Assembly (NCBI GenBank): GCA_030761205.1
Contig: JAULJL010000001.1
Coordinates: 34,481,145-34,545,144, forward strand
Length of the DNA stretch: 64,000 nucleotides
Reading direction: 5' to 3'
Source of the DNA: Fremontodendron californicum
Lineage: Eukaryota > Streptophyta > Magnoliopsida > Malvales > Malvaceae
Shown here: positions 44,890 to 57,884 of the stretch, one piece after another
Layout: each line of letters opens with the position of its first letter
How positions within the stretch are numbered: the stretch's first letter is position 1
Notes under the pieces: generated by a model
Seen by the model: the letters and a program-made list of their open reading frames with translations, nothing else
Told to the model about the DNA's origin: nothing
Database searches by the model: none
Position numbers and translations under genes: made by a program

Positions 44890-46087
44890 TGTTGTCGGGT
44901 TTACCACGCAAGTGCACATATCGTTGATAAGTAATATAATAAAAAATAGAGTATCGATCCCACGAGAAATTGTTATCAAATTTGCTAAATACTAAAATTA
45001 ACACAACTTAATCTTATTCAAACAAACGATTAAAGATTGTTAATTAAAAACTAAATAAAATAATAAACAAAGAAAGTAATTAAATTAAATTAAAAGATAG
45101 ATTAATCACTTAAGAATTACAATTTTCCTCAACATTTCGTATGAACCTCTCCTACCCTCTTAACCTAACTAATGATATTGATTTGTTAACCTAGAGTTGT
45201 AATTTATTTATATCGATGGTCTTATAAAAATATCTCTTTTAACCAATTAACTATATTCTTATGATAATTGAATTAAAGAGAAACTCAATAAGCTTAGACT
45301 CTAAAATTGATTACACATGATACGTAAGTATATTCCTACCCTACATACAGATCAATTCATCATAATAAATGAATATGAAACATATGTTATTCAATCCATG
45401 TCTAACACTAAACTCCATTTTTTAAGTTGTATTTAGGTTACCAAATCAATCTAATTGGTAGCTAAGCAATTAGAAGTATTAAGCACAAGATTGAATAAAC
45501 AATATCAAATATCATTAAATCAAGAAATAGAATAAAATAATCCAAACTACATGTTGGCAATCCTAGAAAAATAAATTAGTTCATGATAATAATATAAAAC
45601 AAATAAGTTTCACCATCATAAATATTACAAGAAAGATAAAGAAGATAAGGGATAAGAGAAAACTAAGGGTTGTCAGATCTCTAGTCTTCAATCTCCCAAA
45701 ATCTTTTTAGCTCCTTGCAAACTTATGGTGACTGCTCTCCTCTTAAGAAAACTAGGTTATTTACAAGCTAAGAAGTGTTAAAAGCTAAAGTCCTAAGGGT
45801 TCCTATTTATAGAGAGCTCTTAAAAGCCTGAAGAAAAAAAATTTTGTGGCCAAGTAACTGCTTCCAGCTTGAACTTTTCATACATGAGCAGATTCACTCC
45901 TTCTTGTTTTAGGACTCTATAAAAATATAAAAAATATTAAATTAATAACTAATTTAAACATGAAATAAATAAATAAAAATAATGTAAAAACAACTAAAAA
46001 TAATTAAATAAAAGTTTAAACTACAAGGACTTAGCCAATTTAAATATATAAAATATGATAAAATAACTCTATTTCATAGAGTTATCA
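44890..46087 (-). repeat. 3' LTR (left copy) of the Athila-like element, 1198 bp
   Basis: On the minus strand begins TGATAACTCTATGAAATAG and ends GGTAAACCCGACAACA. Closely similar to 48770-49958 with small indels. Confidence 0.85.
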
Positions 46088-47640
46088 CACCTCCAAACTT
46101 AAGATTTTGCTAGTCCTCGAGCAAAACAAAACAAAACAAACGAAATTAAATAAAACAAAATAAAACTAGAGATGAATGCACTTAAATAATGATTTCCTTA
46201 ATTGTCCTCAAAAGTTATCTCAAAATCCGGACTCAAAGTAGAACACAAACATAATCCAACTTTATGATTCACTTCAATCGTATGACTCATGCTTGAATGG
46301 ATTTTCAGTGTGTGTGTGAATAATCTCTTTGCAAATCATTGCATGCAATCTAAATAAGTCTATGCCAATGCAAAATACGAATTAGTACTAGATTCTCATA
46401 TGTTTGCTTTTCATCTCTCTCTCCACTAATTTAGACTAACAATTCATCAAGGATCAAGTAGGTCTTTATTAAGCTTGGAATGAAAGACTATGGTAAAGGT
46501 AGGATAAAGATATATTTCGATTTAAGTCACCTATAGACACTTTTCATTATTTCAGGATTTTTCAAGAGTCATAGTCTTTTCCTCAAGTTACATTCTCCAT
46601 TCTTTGAATGCATTTTTCTTTTAACTCACCACTTTATTCCTTTGTTCTTTTTTTTCCTGATTCTTCGTTTTTGAAGAACCATAATCTTTTCTTTCTTTCT
46701 TTCTTTTTCATTTTTCATTCACATCACCATTTCACCCAAATTTTGACATGGCTCATAATTATTTCCTGTAATATCATACACATGCCTATGTAGTGAGAGT
46801 TAGTCATGTTTTTCTTATTTGGCTAGCCTAAAAGATGTGGCAATCAAAGAAAAGAGATATATCAATTAGGCTCAAAGAGGTAAACTAAAGATAATATATA
46901 TATAGGTAGGCTAGAAAGGTTCAAACGATCCAAAGATGATCTAAATCACTTCCTCAACTTAGTGTTGTTTAGGATTTCGTCGAGAGAGAGAATCAAACAA
47001 ATTCTAGGCTTCTTGACCTAATTGCAATTCACATCAACATAAGCAGTCTTTAAATAAGCAATGCAAATCTAAGCAAGAGATCAAGTGCTCAATTAGTGGA
47101 AATTACATCCTAACAATAAGACTAACAAAAGAATTTAACATAAAATCAAATCATACTTATGTTTTTCCCAAGAATCAAGATAAATAAATAACCAAATTCT
47201 CATCATTGGATAGGGTACTCATTGTAATAAGTGCACAATATCTCAAGCAATTTTTTTTTTTTAATTAAAGACTCCTAAAACATAAATATAGAAAAGAAAC
47301 TAAAAAGAAAACACACAAAAAAATCACATAAGACAAAAGAAACCGATAAACTAACGACCAACACCCCCAAACTTAAAACAAACATTGTCCTCAATGTTTA
47401 GAAATTTAAAAGAGTAAGAACGAGAAAACTCCCCTATCGATGAAAGCAAAGCAAGATAAGCTCTAGTTTTCCTCTTAGACCTCTTCATGCTTGTCCAAGT
47501 TGGGTAAGTGGCCATATTTTTTTTACTTTTAAATTTAATTTACCTGCAAAAGAGAAAGAAAAAAAATTAGTAAATAAAAAAGAAGGAAAAAATTTTAACT
47601 AAATATTTAAATACAAAATTAAATGAAAACTAAAAAATTT
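46088..47640. other. Non-coding internal region of the Athila-like element
   Basis: About 1.5 kb without open frames. Two CCTCCAAACTTAAGA / CCCCCAAACTTAAAA motifs (46090 and 47365), each followed by a GTCCTC segment, look like a duplicated polypurine-tract region. Confidence 0.5.
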
Positions 47641-47705
47641 AAAACTTGGGTTGCCTCCCAAGAAGCGCTTGATTTATAGTCATCGGCTTGACTATCTTAT
47701 TTTCA

Positions 47706-48545
47706 TCATCTTGTATCTAACCACTTGATGAGTTTCGGTTCATGCCATTTGTTTGTTTTTTCTTTGAACAACTTCGCTTTCTTATAGGCTTGAAAACTGA
47801 ATTCATCCCTTTCAATGGTAGAATTCAATAATGTCTTAAGCGAATCAATAGGATAAATTTCTATGAACTCTTCTTTAATAGCACTTTCTACCACATCAAC
47901 CAGCTTAGGCTGTTGGATGCATTGAGGAAAAAGTGGTGGTGGATCACACTGAATCCCTTCTTCTTGAACTTTCACAAATTCTTCTTCAATAGGCTCGGTT
48001 GGCAATTCAGGCTCTTTGCTACCCTCTTCTATCTCTTTTCCAGTCCCAAGTATGTTGACGTTACAATGCTCTTGTTCTTCTCTTCTGGGATTAGTTTTAC
48101 TATCACTTGGAAGAGTTTCTTGAAGTTGGTTGTTAATGGTCTTGGCAAACTGGCCCATTTGTGTTTCAAGACTCCTAAGTGTTGCCGCTTGACTCCAAAG
48201 TAATGCTTCTTGACTTTGAAGTACTGCTTCTTGCTCTTGAATGATAGTGTTGGTTCTTACCATGAACTGCATAAACATCTCTTCTAATGAAGGATTCGTT
48301 TCTGGAACCGGTGCTTGAGCTTGTGATGAAAACTCAGGAGGAAAGGCTTGGTTGGCTGAAAAGAAAGGCTCTTGAGTGTTGTCCCAAAAATTTTATTGGT
48401 GATCTCTCCAACTTGGATTATAGTTGTTGGAATAAGGATTATTCTGCTGCATATTGTAATTTCCAACATATTGCATTGATCCAGCATAGGTTGGGCACCA
48501 ATCACTAGTATGTCCTTTCCTACATAGTTCACAAGTTACAAACGA
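47706..48545 (-). pseudogene. gag C-terminal region of the Athila-like element
   Basis: The minus frames give a knuckle-like CELCRKGHTSDWCP (about 48535-48495), then MQYVGNYNMQQNNPYSNNYN, a stop near 48395, and an open segment 48278-47706 beginning MFMQFMVRTNTIIQEQEAVL. The latter has the glutamine-rich coil ending LETQMGQFAKTINNQLQETL, an arrangement typical of plant Athila-type gag (METQ-GQLA). The acidic tail (EPELPTEPIEEEFVKVQEEG) ends at WLDTR. No protease or pol follows. Confidence 0.65.
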
Positions 48546-48745
48546 GCTTTAGACAGAAGGTACACACAAAGTGTCAAGCTTCTTGTTAAATGCAGCCACT
48601 TGTGCAGATAAAACATTGATTGCATCCCGTTTATAATCCCACATAGTGCACCTCAATCAACAGAACCTGAAAATAAAAAAATAAAAAAAGTTTGAATTAA
48701 ATTAAGATTTCTTGGTATTAATATTAACAAAAAATAGTAAAACAA

Positions 48746-48763
48746 TTCCCGACAACGGTGCCA
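48746..48763 (-). other. PBS of the Athila-like element
   Basis: The minus strand reads TGGCACCGTTGTCGGGAA, one or two changes from the TGGCGCCGTTGCCGGGGA type common in Athila elements (tRNA-Asp). Confidence 0.75.
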
Positions 48764-48769
48764 AAAACT

Positions 48770-49958
48770 TATTATCAGATTTACCACACAAGTATACCTA
48801 TCATTGACAAGTAACATAATGAAAAGTAGAGTGTCTATCGCACGAAGAATTGTTATCAAATTTGCTAAGTACTAAAATTAACACAACTTAATCTTATTCA
48901 AACAAAAGATTAAAGATTGTTAAATTAAAAACTAAATAAAATAATTAACAAAGAAAGTAAATTAAAAGATAGATTAATCACTTAAGAAATGCCTAGAATT
49001 ACAATTTCCTTCAGCACTTCGTATGAACCTCTCCTACCCTCTTAACTTGACTAATGATATTGATTTGTTAACCTAGAGTTCTAATCTATTTATAAGTATC
49101 TTCCGATGGTTTTATAAAAATATCTCTCTTAACCAATTAACTATATTCCTATGATAATTGAATTAAAAAAAAAAAACTCATTAAGCTTAGACTCTAAAAT
49201 TGGTTACACATGACACGTAAGTATATTTCTACCCTACATGCAGATCAATTCATCATAATAAATGAATATAAAACATATGTTATTCAATCCATGTCTAACA
49301 CTAAACTCCCTTTTCCAAGTTGTATTTAGGTTACCAAATCAATCTAATTGGTAGCTAGGCAATTAGAAGCATTAAGCACAAGATTGAATAAACATCATCA
49401 AATATCATTAAATCAAGAAATAGAGTAAAATAATCCAAACTACATGTTGAGTTCCATTGCAATCCTATAAAAATAAATTAGTTCATGATAAATAATATAA
49501 AATAAAGGAGTTTCACTATCATAAATATTACAAGAAAGATAAAGAAAATAAAGGATAAGAGAAAACTAAGGGTTGTCAGATCTTCAATCTCCCAAAAAAA
49601 TTTAGCTCCTTGCAAACTTGTGGTGGCTGCTCTCCTCTTAAGAAAACTAGGTTATTTACAAGCTAAGAAGTGTTAAAAGCTAAAGTCCTAAAGGTTCTTA
49701 TTTATAGAGCTCTTAAAAGCCTGAAGAAGAAAAACTTTGTGGCCAAGTAACTGCTTTCAGCTTGGACTTTACATATATGAGCAGATTCAATCTTTCTTGC
49801 TTTAGGACTCTATAAAAATATAAAAGATATTAAATTAATAACTAATTTAAACATAAAATAAATAAATAAAAATAATTAAATAAAAGTTTAAACCACAAGG
49901 ACTTAGCTAATTTAAAATATAAAATATGGTAAAATAACTCTATTTCATAAAGTTATCA
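48770..49958 (-). repeat. 5' LTR (right copy) of the Athila-like element, 1189 bp
   Basis: On the minus strand begins TGATAACTTTATGAAATAG and ends GGTAAATCTGATAATA, so the terminal CA is mutated to TA. It is six bases from the PBS. Confidence 0.85.
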
Positions 49959-49963
49959 ACTAT

Positions 49964-50540
49964 CCATTTATAAATGGCGGCCTGGGCAGGACTTGAGACC
50001 CATATTTCAGGGCAACCTTGGGCAAGTATATATGGTATTAATATCATACATAGGTCCTGTCTGACCCGGCTCATAAACATTTCTAATTATAAATAAATGG
50101 AATATTTTCTGGACTGTGCATTATTTGAGTAAAACCGAATTAATCGATTGAATAAAAAAAATTCAGTTAATTGATTGAAGACTAAAATAATTTCGATCGG
50201 TTATCGATAGAAGATTTTGAATTATTTTAGTTATCAATTAATTAGATTTAGTTTATTATAAATAACTGAATTAATCAATCTTTAATCGATTTAGTTATCA
50301 TTTAATCAAACTTTTGAATGCTTTTTTTCTTTGAATTTTTTGTATTAATGACTTCTTTAAGTATTTGGAATTCAAAAATTAAAAAATTGGAATAATAAAA
50401 TAAATAATAATCAATCAACGCACGACACGTGACAAAGCATCATGCAAAATGGTCGGTTCCTTGTATAATCTTAAGATGAGTATATGATCTGATATGGATA
50501 TATCCATACATTTATTAAGAAAGTTTTAAGTAATATAGAA
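49964..50540. other. Intergenic DNA, right half of the split repeat
   Basis: Continues the repeat interrupted at 44889 up to about 50100. Then ATTAATCGATTGAAT-type motifs (50135-50310) form a loose inverted arrangement, probably a degraded MITE. No gene. Confidence 0.35.
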
Positions 50541-50549
50541 ATATGCTTT

Positions 50550-51265
50550 CGCTACGCAACGAGTAACTTTTGAACATGATATTTATATTAATTTATGACA
50601 GATACAAATGCAATGATTCTTAGGTCAATGAACTTAGAGTTTAAATTAAATCACTATGACAAATTATGCAAAATATCCTTCACTTGAGGACAACTTCTAA
50701 AGTAAGGTATAGATATCTAAAATTAGCAAATTTAATTTAGACAAACAATACCTTCCAATCATTATACGACATATGACACAAAATTGAGAATTATCCGAAT
50801 AGTGCCAGTTAGAACTGGCAATTTTGGATATATGATTATACGACATGAACACAACATGAAAAAGTAATTAAAACACGACACGAAAAATAATATGAACATG
50901 ACACGAATAAAAAAATGTCAAAATCTACATAAAATAAATTATTAACGTGTCAAAATTTATATAAAAATATAATACCCTGGATATGATTATAACATGAAAA
51001 AGTAACACAAATATGATGACATGTGACACAAAATTATGAGTTATTTGAATAGTATCAATTAGACATGACAATTTTGAACATAACATGATTATATGACACG
51101 AATACAACATGTAAAAAAAATTAAAACACGACATAAAAAATAACATGAGCATGATAAAAATACACGAATATGTCAAAATTTACAAAAACAAATTATAAAC
51201 GTGTCAATATTTATATAAATATATAATACTTTGAATACGATCATAACATGAACACGATACGAATA
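50550..51265 (-). mobile_element. Helitron-like CGTGTCGTGTT tract, copy 2 (degenerate)
   Basis: The minus strand repeats TGTCGTGTTTTAATTA, TTCGTGTTATTTTT and CACGTTAATAATTTATTTTA blocks as in copy 1. The 50550-50570 end (minus TTGCGTAGCGAAAGCATATT) resembles copy 1's terminal stem but lacks CTAG. Start and end are approximate. Confidence 0.45.
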
Positions 51266-51965
51266 CATAAATATTTATCTTTTTTCTTCTTTCCTTTCTT
51301 TCCTTTTTTTTTTTTCTCTCTTTCTCACCAAAATAAAAGAAAAAAGAAAAAAAATAAGATTGTCATGTGGCTATCCAAGGAAAATAATTCCCCTCAAATT
51401 GAGAGGATTGCTTTAATATTTATAGATTTATAGATGACTTGAACCTTATCAAATATGGTTCTCAATCCTTTTCTTGAGTTGACATAGTAAGAAATATTTT
51501 ATAGAAAAGAAAAAAAGAAGAAGATAATTTCAAGTTTAAATGACCATTGTTGAAATTAATTAGTAAAACAAAAAAAAATATAAATAAATAAAAGCGATAG
51601 CAATTAATTAAAGATTGATTACTTTTTTGAAAGTATGAATAGGCAAGGAGATGGATGAAATTATTTTGAAAGCAACAATATCAACAATATGTGTTTTGAT
51701 TGTAAGTTTATAACAACTCTCTGACCACACAAAAAAAAAAAGTTGACATGCCAAATATTTCATTTTATTAATTAATTTTTCTTCTAAAAAAATTTATAGT
51801 AGTTAATTATGAGATAGAGACAGAATAACACAAAGCTTAGAAGTTTGAACTGAATGTCTCCTTTAAAAATATATATATATTGAAAAAACCATCCTCACGT
51901 GTTGCTTGCTGTTCCCTTTGCGGCATGGATTTGCAAAACATGACAACTTTTTTTTTTTTTTTATA
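51266..51965. other. Intergenic DNA, no gene seen
   Basis: T-rich then AT-rich unique-looking sequence without coding potential. Confidence 0.35.
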
Positions 51966-52790
51966 TCATAAGATAGATTATTAAGAAAGGATGGGATTGA
52001 CGGGTATTTATAAATGGAGTTAATATGTAAATTCGCCTCTTAATATATTTTTTTCTCATGGTTTGATATCTCAAAAAAAAAAAAAAAGTTTACAATTAGG
52101 TCTTTGAATTTATATTCTATCAATCAAATTACTTAAAGTGGCTAATAACATTATATAAATATTGACGTGACCTAATTGATCAATAGTAAGTTTTTACATG
52201 TCAAAATTAATGTCATATTAGCATTTCCATGCCATTAATTCTTTTTTTTTTCATTTTTAAAATAAAAAATAAAAGAGAGAGGAAGGGTCTACCGGCTACT
52301 GATCTGTCTCAGGCCGGCGAGATCAACGACAGGCCGAGAAAAAGAAAAATTAAATCTGAAAAAGAAAAAGAGAGAGGAAAGGGTGGCAAGGGCCAATCGA
52401 TCGTCGGTCTGCTTCGGGCCAACTAGAGCGCCCCTCCCTTCTCTTTTCCTGATTCCCTCCTCTCTCTCTCTTTCATTTTTTTATTTTTTTTAAAAAATAA
52501 TCCAGCAAATATATTTTTTGATTTTTAATTCAAAAAAGTAAAATTTAAAAATAAAATTTTTTAAAATGCTGATGTAGCATTGTTGATGTGTAAAAGTTAT
52601 CACGTATCACGTTTTTATTAGTCAAAAAATGACATGTAATCAAACCTTTAAGCCTTCGACTAACGTGGATGATGAAGTAAAATTTAGATATCTAATCGTG
52701 AATTTTTTTCTTTCAGATTCCTATAAATATCTGTTAAGATTAGTTAAAGTAATTATTTTAAATCATAAGATAAATTATTAAGAAATTTGT
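51966..52790. mobile_element. Possible degraded TIR transposon with GC-rich core
   Basis: ATCATAAGATAGATTATTAA (51966) and ATCATAAGATAAATTATTAA (about 52766) flank the block as direct repeats. Just inside, GGGTATTTATAAATGG and CCTATAAATATCTGTT are roughly inverted. The centre (52275-52460) is unusually GC-rich (ACCGGCTACTGATCTG, CTCAGGCCGGCGAGATC). No superfamily assigned. Confidence 0.35.
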
Positions 52791-52914
52791 GATTTTTCAA
52801 AAATAAAAGGAAATTAATTTAAGAGAGAAAGTCATGTGGGGAGACAAAAATCTTCTTAGTCATTAACCCATAATTAATGAGGAAAGAAAACCTTATTCTT
52901 AGCAGAGTTTAACA

Positions 52915-53345
52915 ATTTGACAATGTTGAAAAAATCGGATCGAATGTTAAATTGATGTGATTTTCGGATCAGATTAAATCGATTTGAATTGTTCAATTTA
53001 AAAGTAAATCAACTATTAAATATATGATTTTAATATTAAATAAGTATTAAATATAGTCATTAATTAATAAAAAATGTGTTTGACTGAATGGTATAGTCTT
53101 TACTATATGATTAAGAGATTAAAAATTCAAATCTTATCATTTAAAAATAATTTTTTTTTTTAAATAATAAAAATAATAAAAAATAATTTTTTACCGGATT
53201 AATCCGATTTTTAACCAATTGAACCAATTTTATACCGATTCATTATATATTCAATTTTTTATATGCATCGGATTGAATAAATTACCGATTTTTTATTCAA
53301 CTTATTCGACCGACCGGTCAATCTGATTTTTTTCATCACTGCTAT
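52915..53345. repeat. Dispersed ACCGG/TCGGAT repeat family, copy 1
   Basis: Ends rich in TCGGATCG / ACCGATT / GACCGACCGGTC motifs. The centre (TTAATAAAAAATGTGTTTGA, TGGTATAGTCTTTACTATAT, AAAAATTCAAATCTTATCA) recurs at 60440-60775 and 61225-61615, so this is a dispersed non-autonomous element. Confidence 0.6.
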
Positions 53346-53489
53346 TTGGCTGCCAGATGGTATCTCGTAATGTACTGAGCACTGTCATCATTAAGCCTTG
53401 AATATGGATTTATAAAAATTATGGCATTAATTAGGTTAGAATTTATCTGGATCACAGTAGGTCGTGCTAGGAACGAGGATATTTGTATT

Positions 53490-53930
53490 AGTAAATTATT
53501 TGAATTCGGTTTTGAAAAAAATTTAAATTTAATTTAGTCATTATTGAGTCAAACTTTAGTTTGAACAGCTCAAATTATCAAGTAAGCCAAGTTTCATGTA
53601 TCCTAATACTCGACTCGAGTGATTCGCAAACCTAATCGAATTCTTTTTTAATTAACAATAAAAAATTTTTAATTCGAACTCAAGCACAAAAAATTAAGTT
53701 TGAAATTTAGTATGAGAATGGAGCTCAATTTTTACCAAATAAACAAGTTTAATCGAGCGATTTTGAGTAGTTCGATTTTTATTTCGAATTGAACTCGAGT
53801 TATAAAAATAAAACTCGATCAAGCTCGAATTCGAATTCGAACTTCTCATTGTTTTGACTTGACCCGACTCGATTACAGTTTATATCGTGTCAAGTTGTCA
53901 AAGTAAATCTTAGACCGACTTGATCTATGG
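53490..53930. repeat. TCGAATTCGAA-rich repeat
   Basis: Clusters of ACTCGAGT, AAACTCGATCAAGCTCGAAT and TTCGAATTCGAAC, partly palindromic; probably a degraded MITE. No coding capacity. Confidence 0.45.
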
Positions 53931-54210
53931 CTGCAATCTTTTTTAATTTCCAAAAAAACAAAAAAGTTAGATTTTGTGTAATTTAATCATTTGGTTGTTA
54001 TTTTTATTATTTATTATTTTATTTTTTAAAAGTAAAAAATAAAACTACAATTGGCGATATGTATTTGATAATGGATTGAAAATTTTCAATAGTTTAATTT
54101 TTTAAATGTATTTGATAACTCATATTAAATTTTATTTAATAGAAAGTTTTCAATAAAAAAATATTGAATAAGATAAATAGGTAAAGAGTTACTTATCACT
54201 TTATAAAGAA

Positions 54211-54900
54211 CTAGATTAAACCCCCGCGCGATGCCGCGGAAATCAAATGTTAAATATACGATGACAACATTTCTAAAAACAAAAATTAACAATTAAACAA
54301 AAAAAAAATTAATATTTTTTAAAATAGCAATAGAGAACTGTCATAACAATTTAAAGTTATAAAGAATTTATAAAGTCAGCTTAAAAGATAAATCTAAGTG
54401 AAACAAATTTTATCTTAAATTGAATCACAATGACAAACTATGTAAAATATAAAATGAATTGAGACACGACACGAACACAATATAGAAAAAATAATTAAAA
54501 TACAACACGAAAAATTCAATAAGAATACACGAACATGTAAAAATATACATAAAATGAATTATTAACGTGTAAAATCTTATAATACTTTGAAGGGGAAAAA
54601 AACACGAACACGTCAAGAACACACAAATTTTTCTCTAAATCGAATCACTATGACAAATCATGCAAAATATGTCATGAATTGATGAAAAACTATGTAAAAT
54701 ATTAAATGAATTGAAACACGAATTATCAACGTGTAAAAATTTATATAAATATATAATACTTTAAACACAAAAAATAACACGAATACACCAATTTTTTTCG
54801 TTTTTTTTTTCTACCATTTTTTCTATACACTAAAATAAAGTGGAGTCCACAACAAAGTGGGGCCCACAAAAAAATGGAGGGGGCGACGTGGCCACCCTCT
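54211..54900 (-). mobile_element. Helitron-like CGTGTCGTGTT tract, copy 3
   Basis: The minus-strand 3' end reads CCGCGGCATCGCGCGGGG then TTTAATCTAG|T: a good GC stem-loop about 10 nt before CTAG, with T as the host base, as Helitrons have. Upstream on the minus strand (54440-54800) are the CGTGTCGTG-type repeats. The 5' end was not located. Confidence 0.55.
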
Positions 54901-55600
54901 CCTTGCTGCAAAATCAGCAAAATTTATATACTGGATATGTTAAGTTAATTTTATTTCAAAAAATATATATTTTAACTAAATTATCCATTTTTTATTGCAA
55001 AGATAAGATATTTAAATAATCTTTTTAATTTTTATCTATAGCTATCTAGAATAATATAAATTATTGTGTTAATATAATAAGATTAAAATTGTGAAATAAA
55101 TAATCTTCAAAATTTAGTATTTGCATTTATCAAACAATATAATTATATTCAATACTTAATTTTCAATAACATACCAAACAACTTTTATAATATAAATTCA
55201 GTATTAAAAATTCAATACTTAATTTTTTAATTTATCAAATAACACTTAAATAATATTTTTTGAAGATTATAAAATATATATAATTCTTTTTGGATAACAA
55301 AATAAATAATGGAACATTTAATTAGAATTGAAATCAAAGTTCAATATATTTTTTTTATTGTATAAAATTACTAGTGTTTTTTATAATAATTAAAACAAAA
55401 ACCAATTTAATCTTCTTTTCATGTATGATCGATTGTTCAATAGCTATATTTTCAAGAAAACTTTTTTATTTTGAAATGTGAACTTTTACTGCTATAAAAT
55501 TATAAAGTCAATCTGCAGTTTAGTTTAGTTAAAAGTGTTATCACAACTCTTTTATGGGTACAAATTACATACAACATTTTTTACTCTAAAAGATTTAGAC
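54901..55600. other. AT-rich intergenic DNA, no gene seen
   Basis: No open frame of note and no clear repeat beyond AT-rich low complexity. Confidence 0.35.
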
Positions 55601-55609
55601 TTCAATTTA

Positions 55610-55865
55610 AACGTGTAAATTCTGACCTGAATCCAAAAAATTCATTCAACCCACCCGAATCCAAACCCGATCCAACTCGATTTGACCATAAAAAGTTAAC
55701 AACCCGAAACGGACCAACCCGACCCCGAAATGACTCTCACCCGAAATAACCCGAATCCAGAATGAACCGAACTCGAAATTATCCGAAACCGAAATGATCT
55801 GAACCCGAAATAACCTGAAACCGAAATGACCCGAACAATTAACCCGAAATGATCCGAACTTAAAT
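55610..55865. repeat. CCCGAA-rich tract (left arm)
   Basis: ACCCGAAATGACCCGAAC-type units of about 10-18 bp repeat densely. The same motif dominates 57885-58100; the two may be the ends of one element that includes the AT-rich middle and the nested MITE. Confidence 0.6.
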
Positions 55866-56932
55866 TAAGTATAATTTTATTTTGAAAATATTAATTTAAT
55901 AAAATAATACCTATGACTATAACATAAACTATTTTTTTTGTTTTAATTTTATAACTTGTAATTATAATTTTGGAGTATGATAAAGTATGCAATTACTATT
56001 TAATATGTATAAATTGATCCTATTTTTATATTTGTTCTCTTTTTTATATGTAAAATAATAGAGTAAGTCAGTAACTAGATATGTACAGATATCGTATAAA
56101 ACCTATATTTATACTATTATGATAGTTTTTTAAGATGTGATTAGTTTAATTTTTTTTGAATTGTTATTGTAATTTTAAAATATATTATATTAGTTGGAAT
56201 GAAATTGAAATTTTTGATCAATGACGGAACAAATATTTGTTTGAATTTAAAGAGATATTACATTAAAATTTATCAGTAAATATTCATTTCAAATAACTTT
56301 TATTGCTTAAATATATATATATATATATTTTTTAAAAATCAATGTAAATAATTATTAAATAAACAAAGAATATTACAATAAACATATTAATTATCTAATG
56401 ATAAATTGAAGAACTTAGAATTAAAAAAAAAAAAAAACTCTAATAGCATAAAACTTGTTACTTGTTAGCCATCTTAAAGAATACATAAATAACTTATTGA
56501 TATGCCTTGGCAATTTGAAGGCCGCATATATATTCTCAAAAAATACAAAATATTTATAAAAAAAAATCATATTCATGTTGGTCAAATCAAAGCATAATAC
56601 CACAACTCCATGTAAATATACTTTGCAAAAAGATTTTTTTAATAAACAAATCCTTGAGGGTCATTTTAAGAACAAAAATAGAAACTTTTACTTCCATTGT
56701 TACAACTCTAAAATAGATACTTAAGTCTCGAATTCAAAAAATTACCCGATTATGTTCGAATCAAAAAAATCGGGTCAGATAAATATTTATTTTTAAATTA
56801 AAATTATAATTTCTATATTTATTTTTAATATTATTTATTATTTATTTTCTATATTTTGACAAAATTTTAATTAAAAATGACTCGATCAAATAATTTGTTT
56901 AAATTTAATATTTTATTTCAAAATTAATAAAT

Positions 56933-57872
56933 GGGATAATGTCATGAATGGCCCCTGAAGTTTATCAAATTTGTCAATATAGTATCTGTACTTTTAAAAT
57001 GTCTATTTTGATACTTAAAGTTTACACTCCGTGTGCTATTGTAATACTTGTCAGTAACACCGTTAAAAATTGATGACGTGGCTTTGTATCCAATGAAAAC
57101 TTGACATGTGTCACCATATAACGATGCCAAGTGTACTAACTACAAAATTATTATTTTAATTTCAAAAATAAAAATAATATTATTTTTAAAATATAATGAT
57201 GACACGTGGCACCATATAATAATGCCACGTGTATTAATTAAAAAAAATTAAATTTAAAAAAAAAAAATAATTTTAAAATTTTAAAAAATTAAAAAAAATT
57301 AAAAAAAATAATTTCAAATTTAATTTTTGTAATTTTTTAATAAATATTTTTTAAAAAGAATTAAAATAATTTCATAATTTAATTTTTGCACTTTTCAAAA
57401 ATAACTTTTTAAAAATATATATTTTTAAAAAAATTAGATATTATAAATGATTTAATATTTAATTTTAAAATATTTTATATTTTAAAAATAATTTATTTAA
57501 ATATTTTTATTTTGTTATTTTTTAAAATTTTGAATTTATAAATAGAATTTAATTTTAAAAAATATAAATTAAAATTTTATTATTATTTTAATATAATTTT
57601 TTAAGTTTGTTAAAAAATTAGATTTTAATTTTTAATTTTTTAAAATATTTTTTTATTTTTAAAATATTTTTTCTTTTTTTTAACCAAAGTTCAGATATTA
57701 ATTTCTAAAAAATGAGGTGCTGTCACGTGTCATCACCTGATTGGTCAATGCCACATCATCATCTATATTTAACAGTGTTAAGTCAAAGTACCACATTGAT
57801 ACACGGTTTAATAGTACAGGTAACATATTGACAAATTTGATAAACTTCAGGGGCTATTCATGACATTATCCC
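56933..57872. mobile_element. Mutator-type MITE, 940 bp, perfect 9-bp target duplication
   Basis: TTAATAAAT flanks it at 56924-56932 and 57873-57881. The TIRs (GGGATAATGTCATGAATG... inward about 48 bp) differ at a single position. The interior is AT-rich with internal GTGTCACCATATAA / CACGTGGCACC repeats; no coding capacity. It is nested between the two CCCGAA tracts. Confidence 0.88.
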
Positions 57873-57884
57873 TTAATAAATTAA

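Larger units (their letters stand above)
44890..49958 (-). mobile_element. Non-autonomous Athila-like LTR retrotransposon with gag only
   Basis: Minus orientation. The 5' LTR is 49958-48770, the PBS 48763-48746, a gag remnant 48545-47706, non-coding DNA to 46088, and the 3' LTR 46087-44890. Flanks ATTAT (44885-44889) and ACTAT (49959-49963) are a 4/5 matching target duplication. A PPT-like AAGTTTGGAGGTG (minus) abuts the 3' LTR. RT, RNase H and integrase are absent without any obvious junction, so this resembles a TR-GAG/LARD type that depends on autonomous relatives. Confidence 0.8.
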
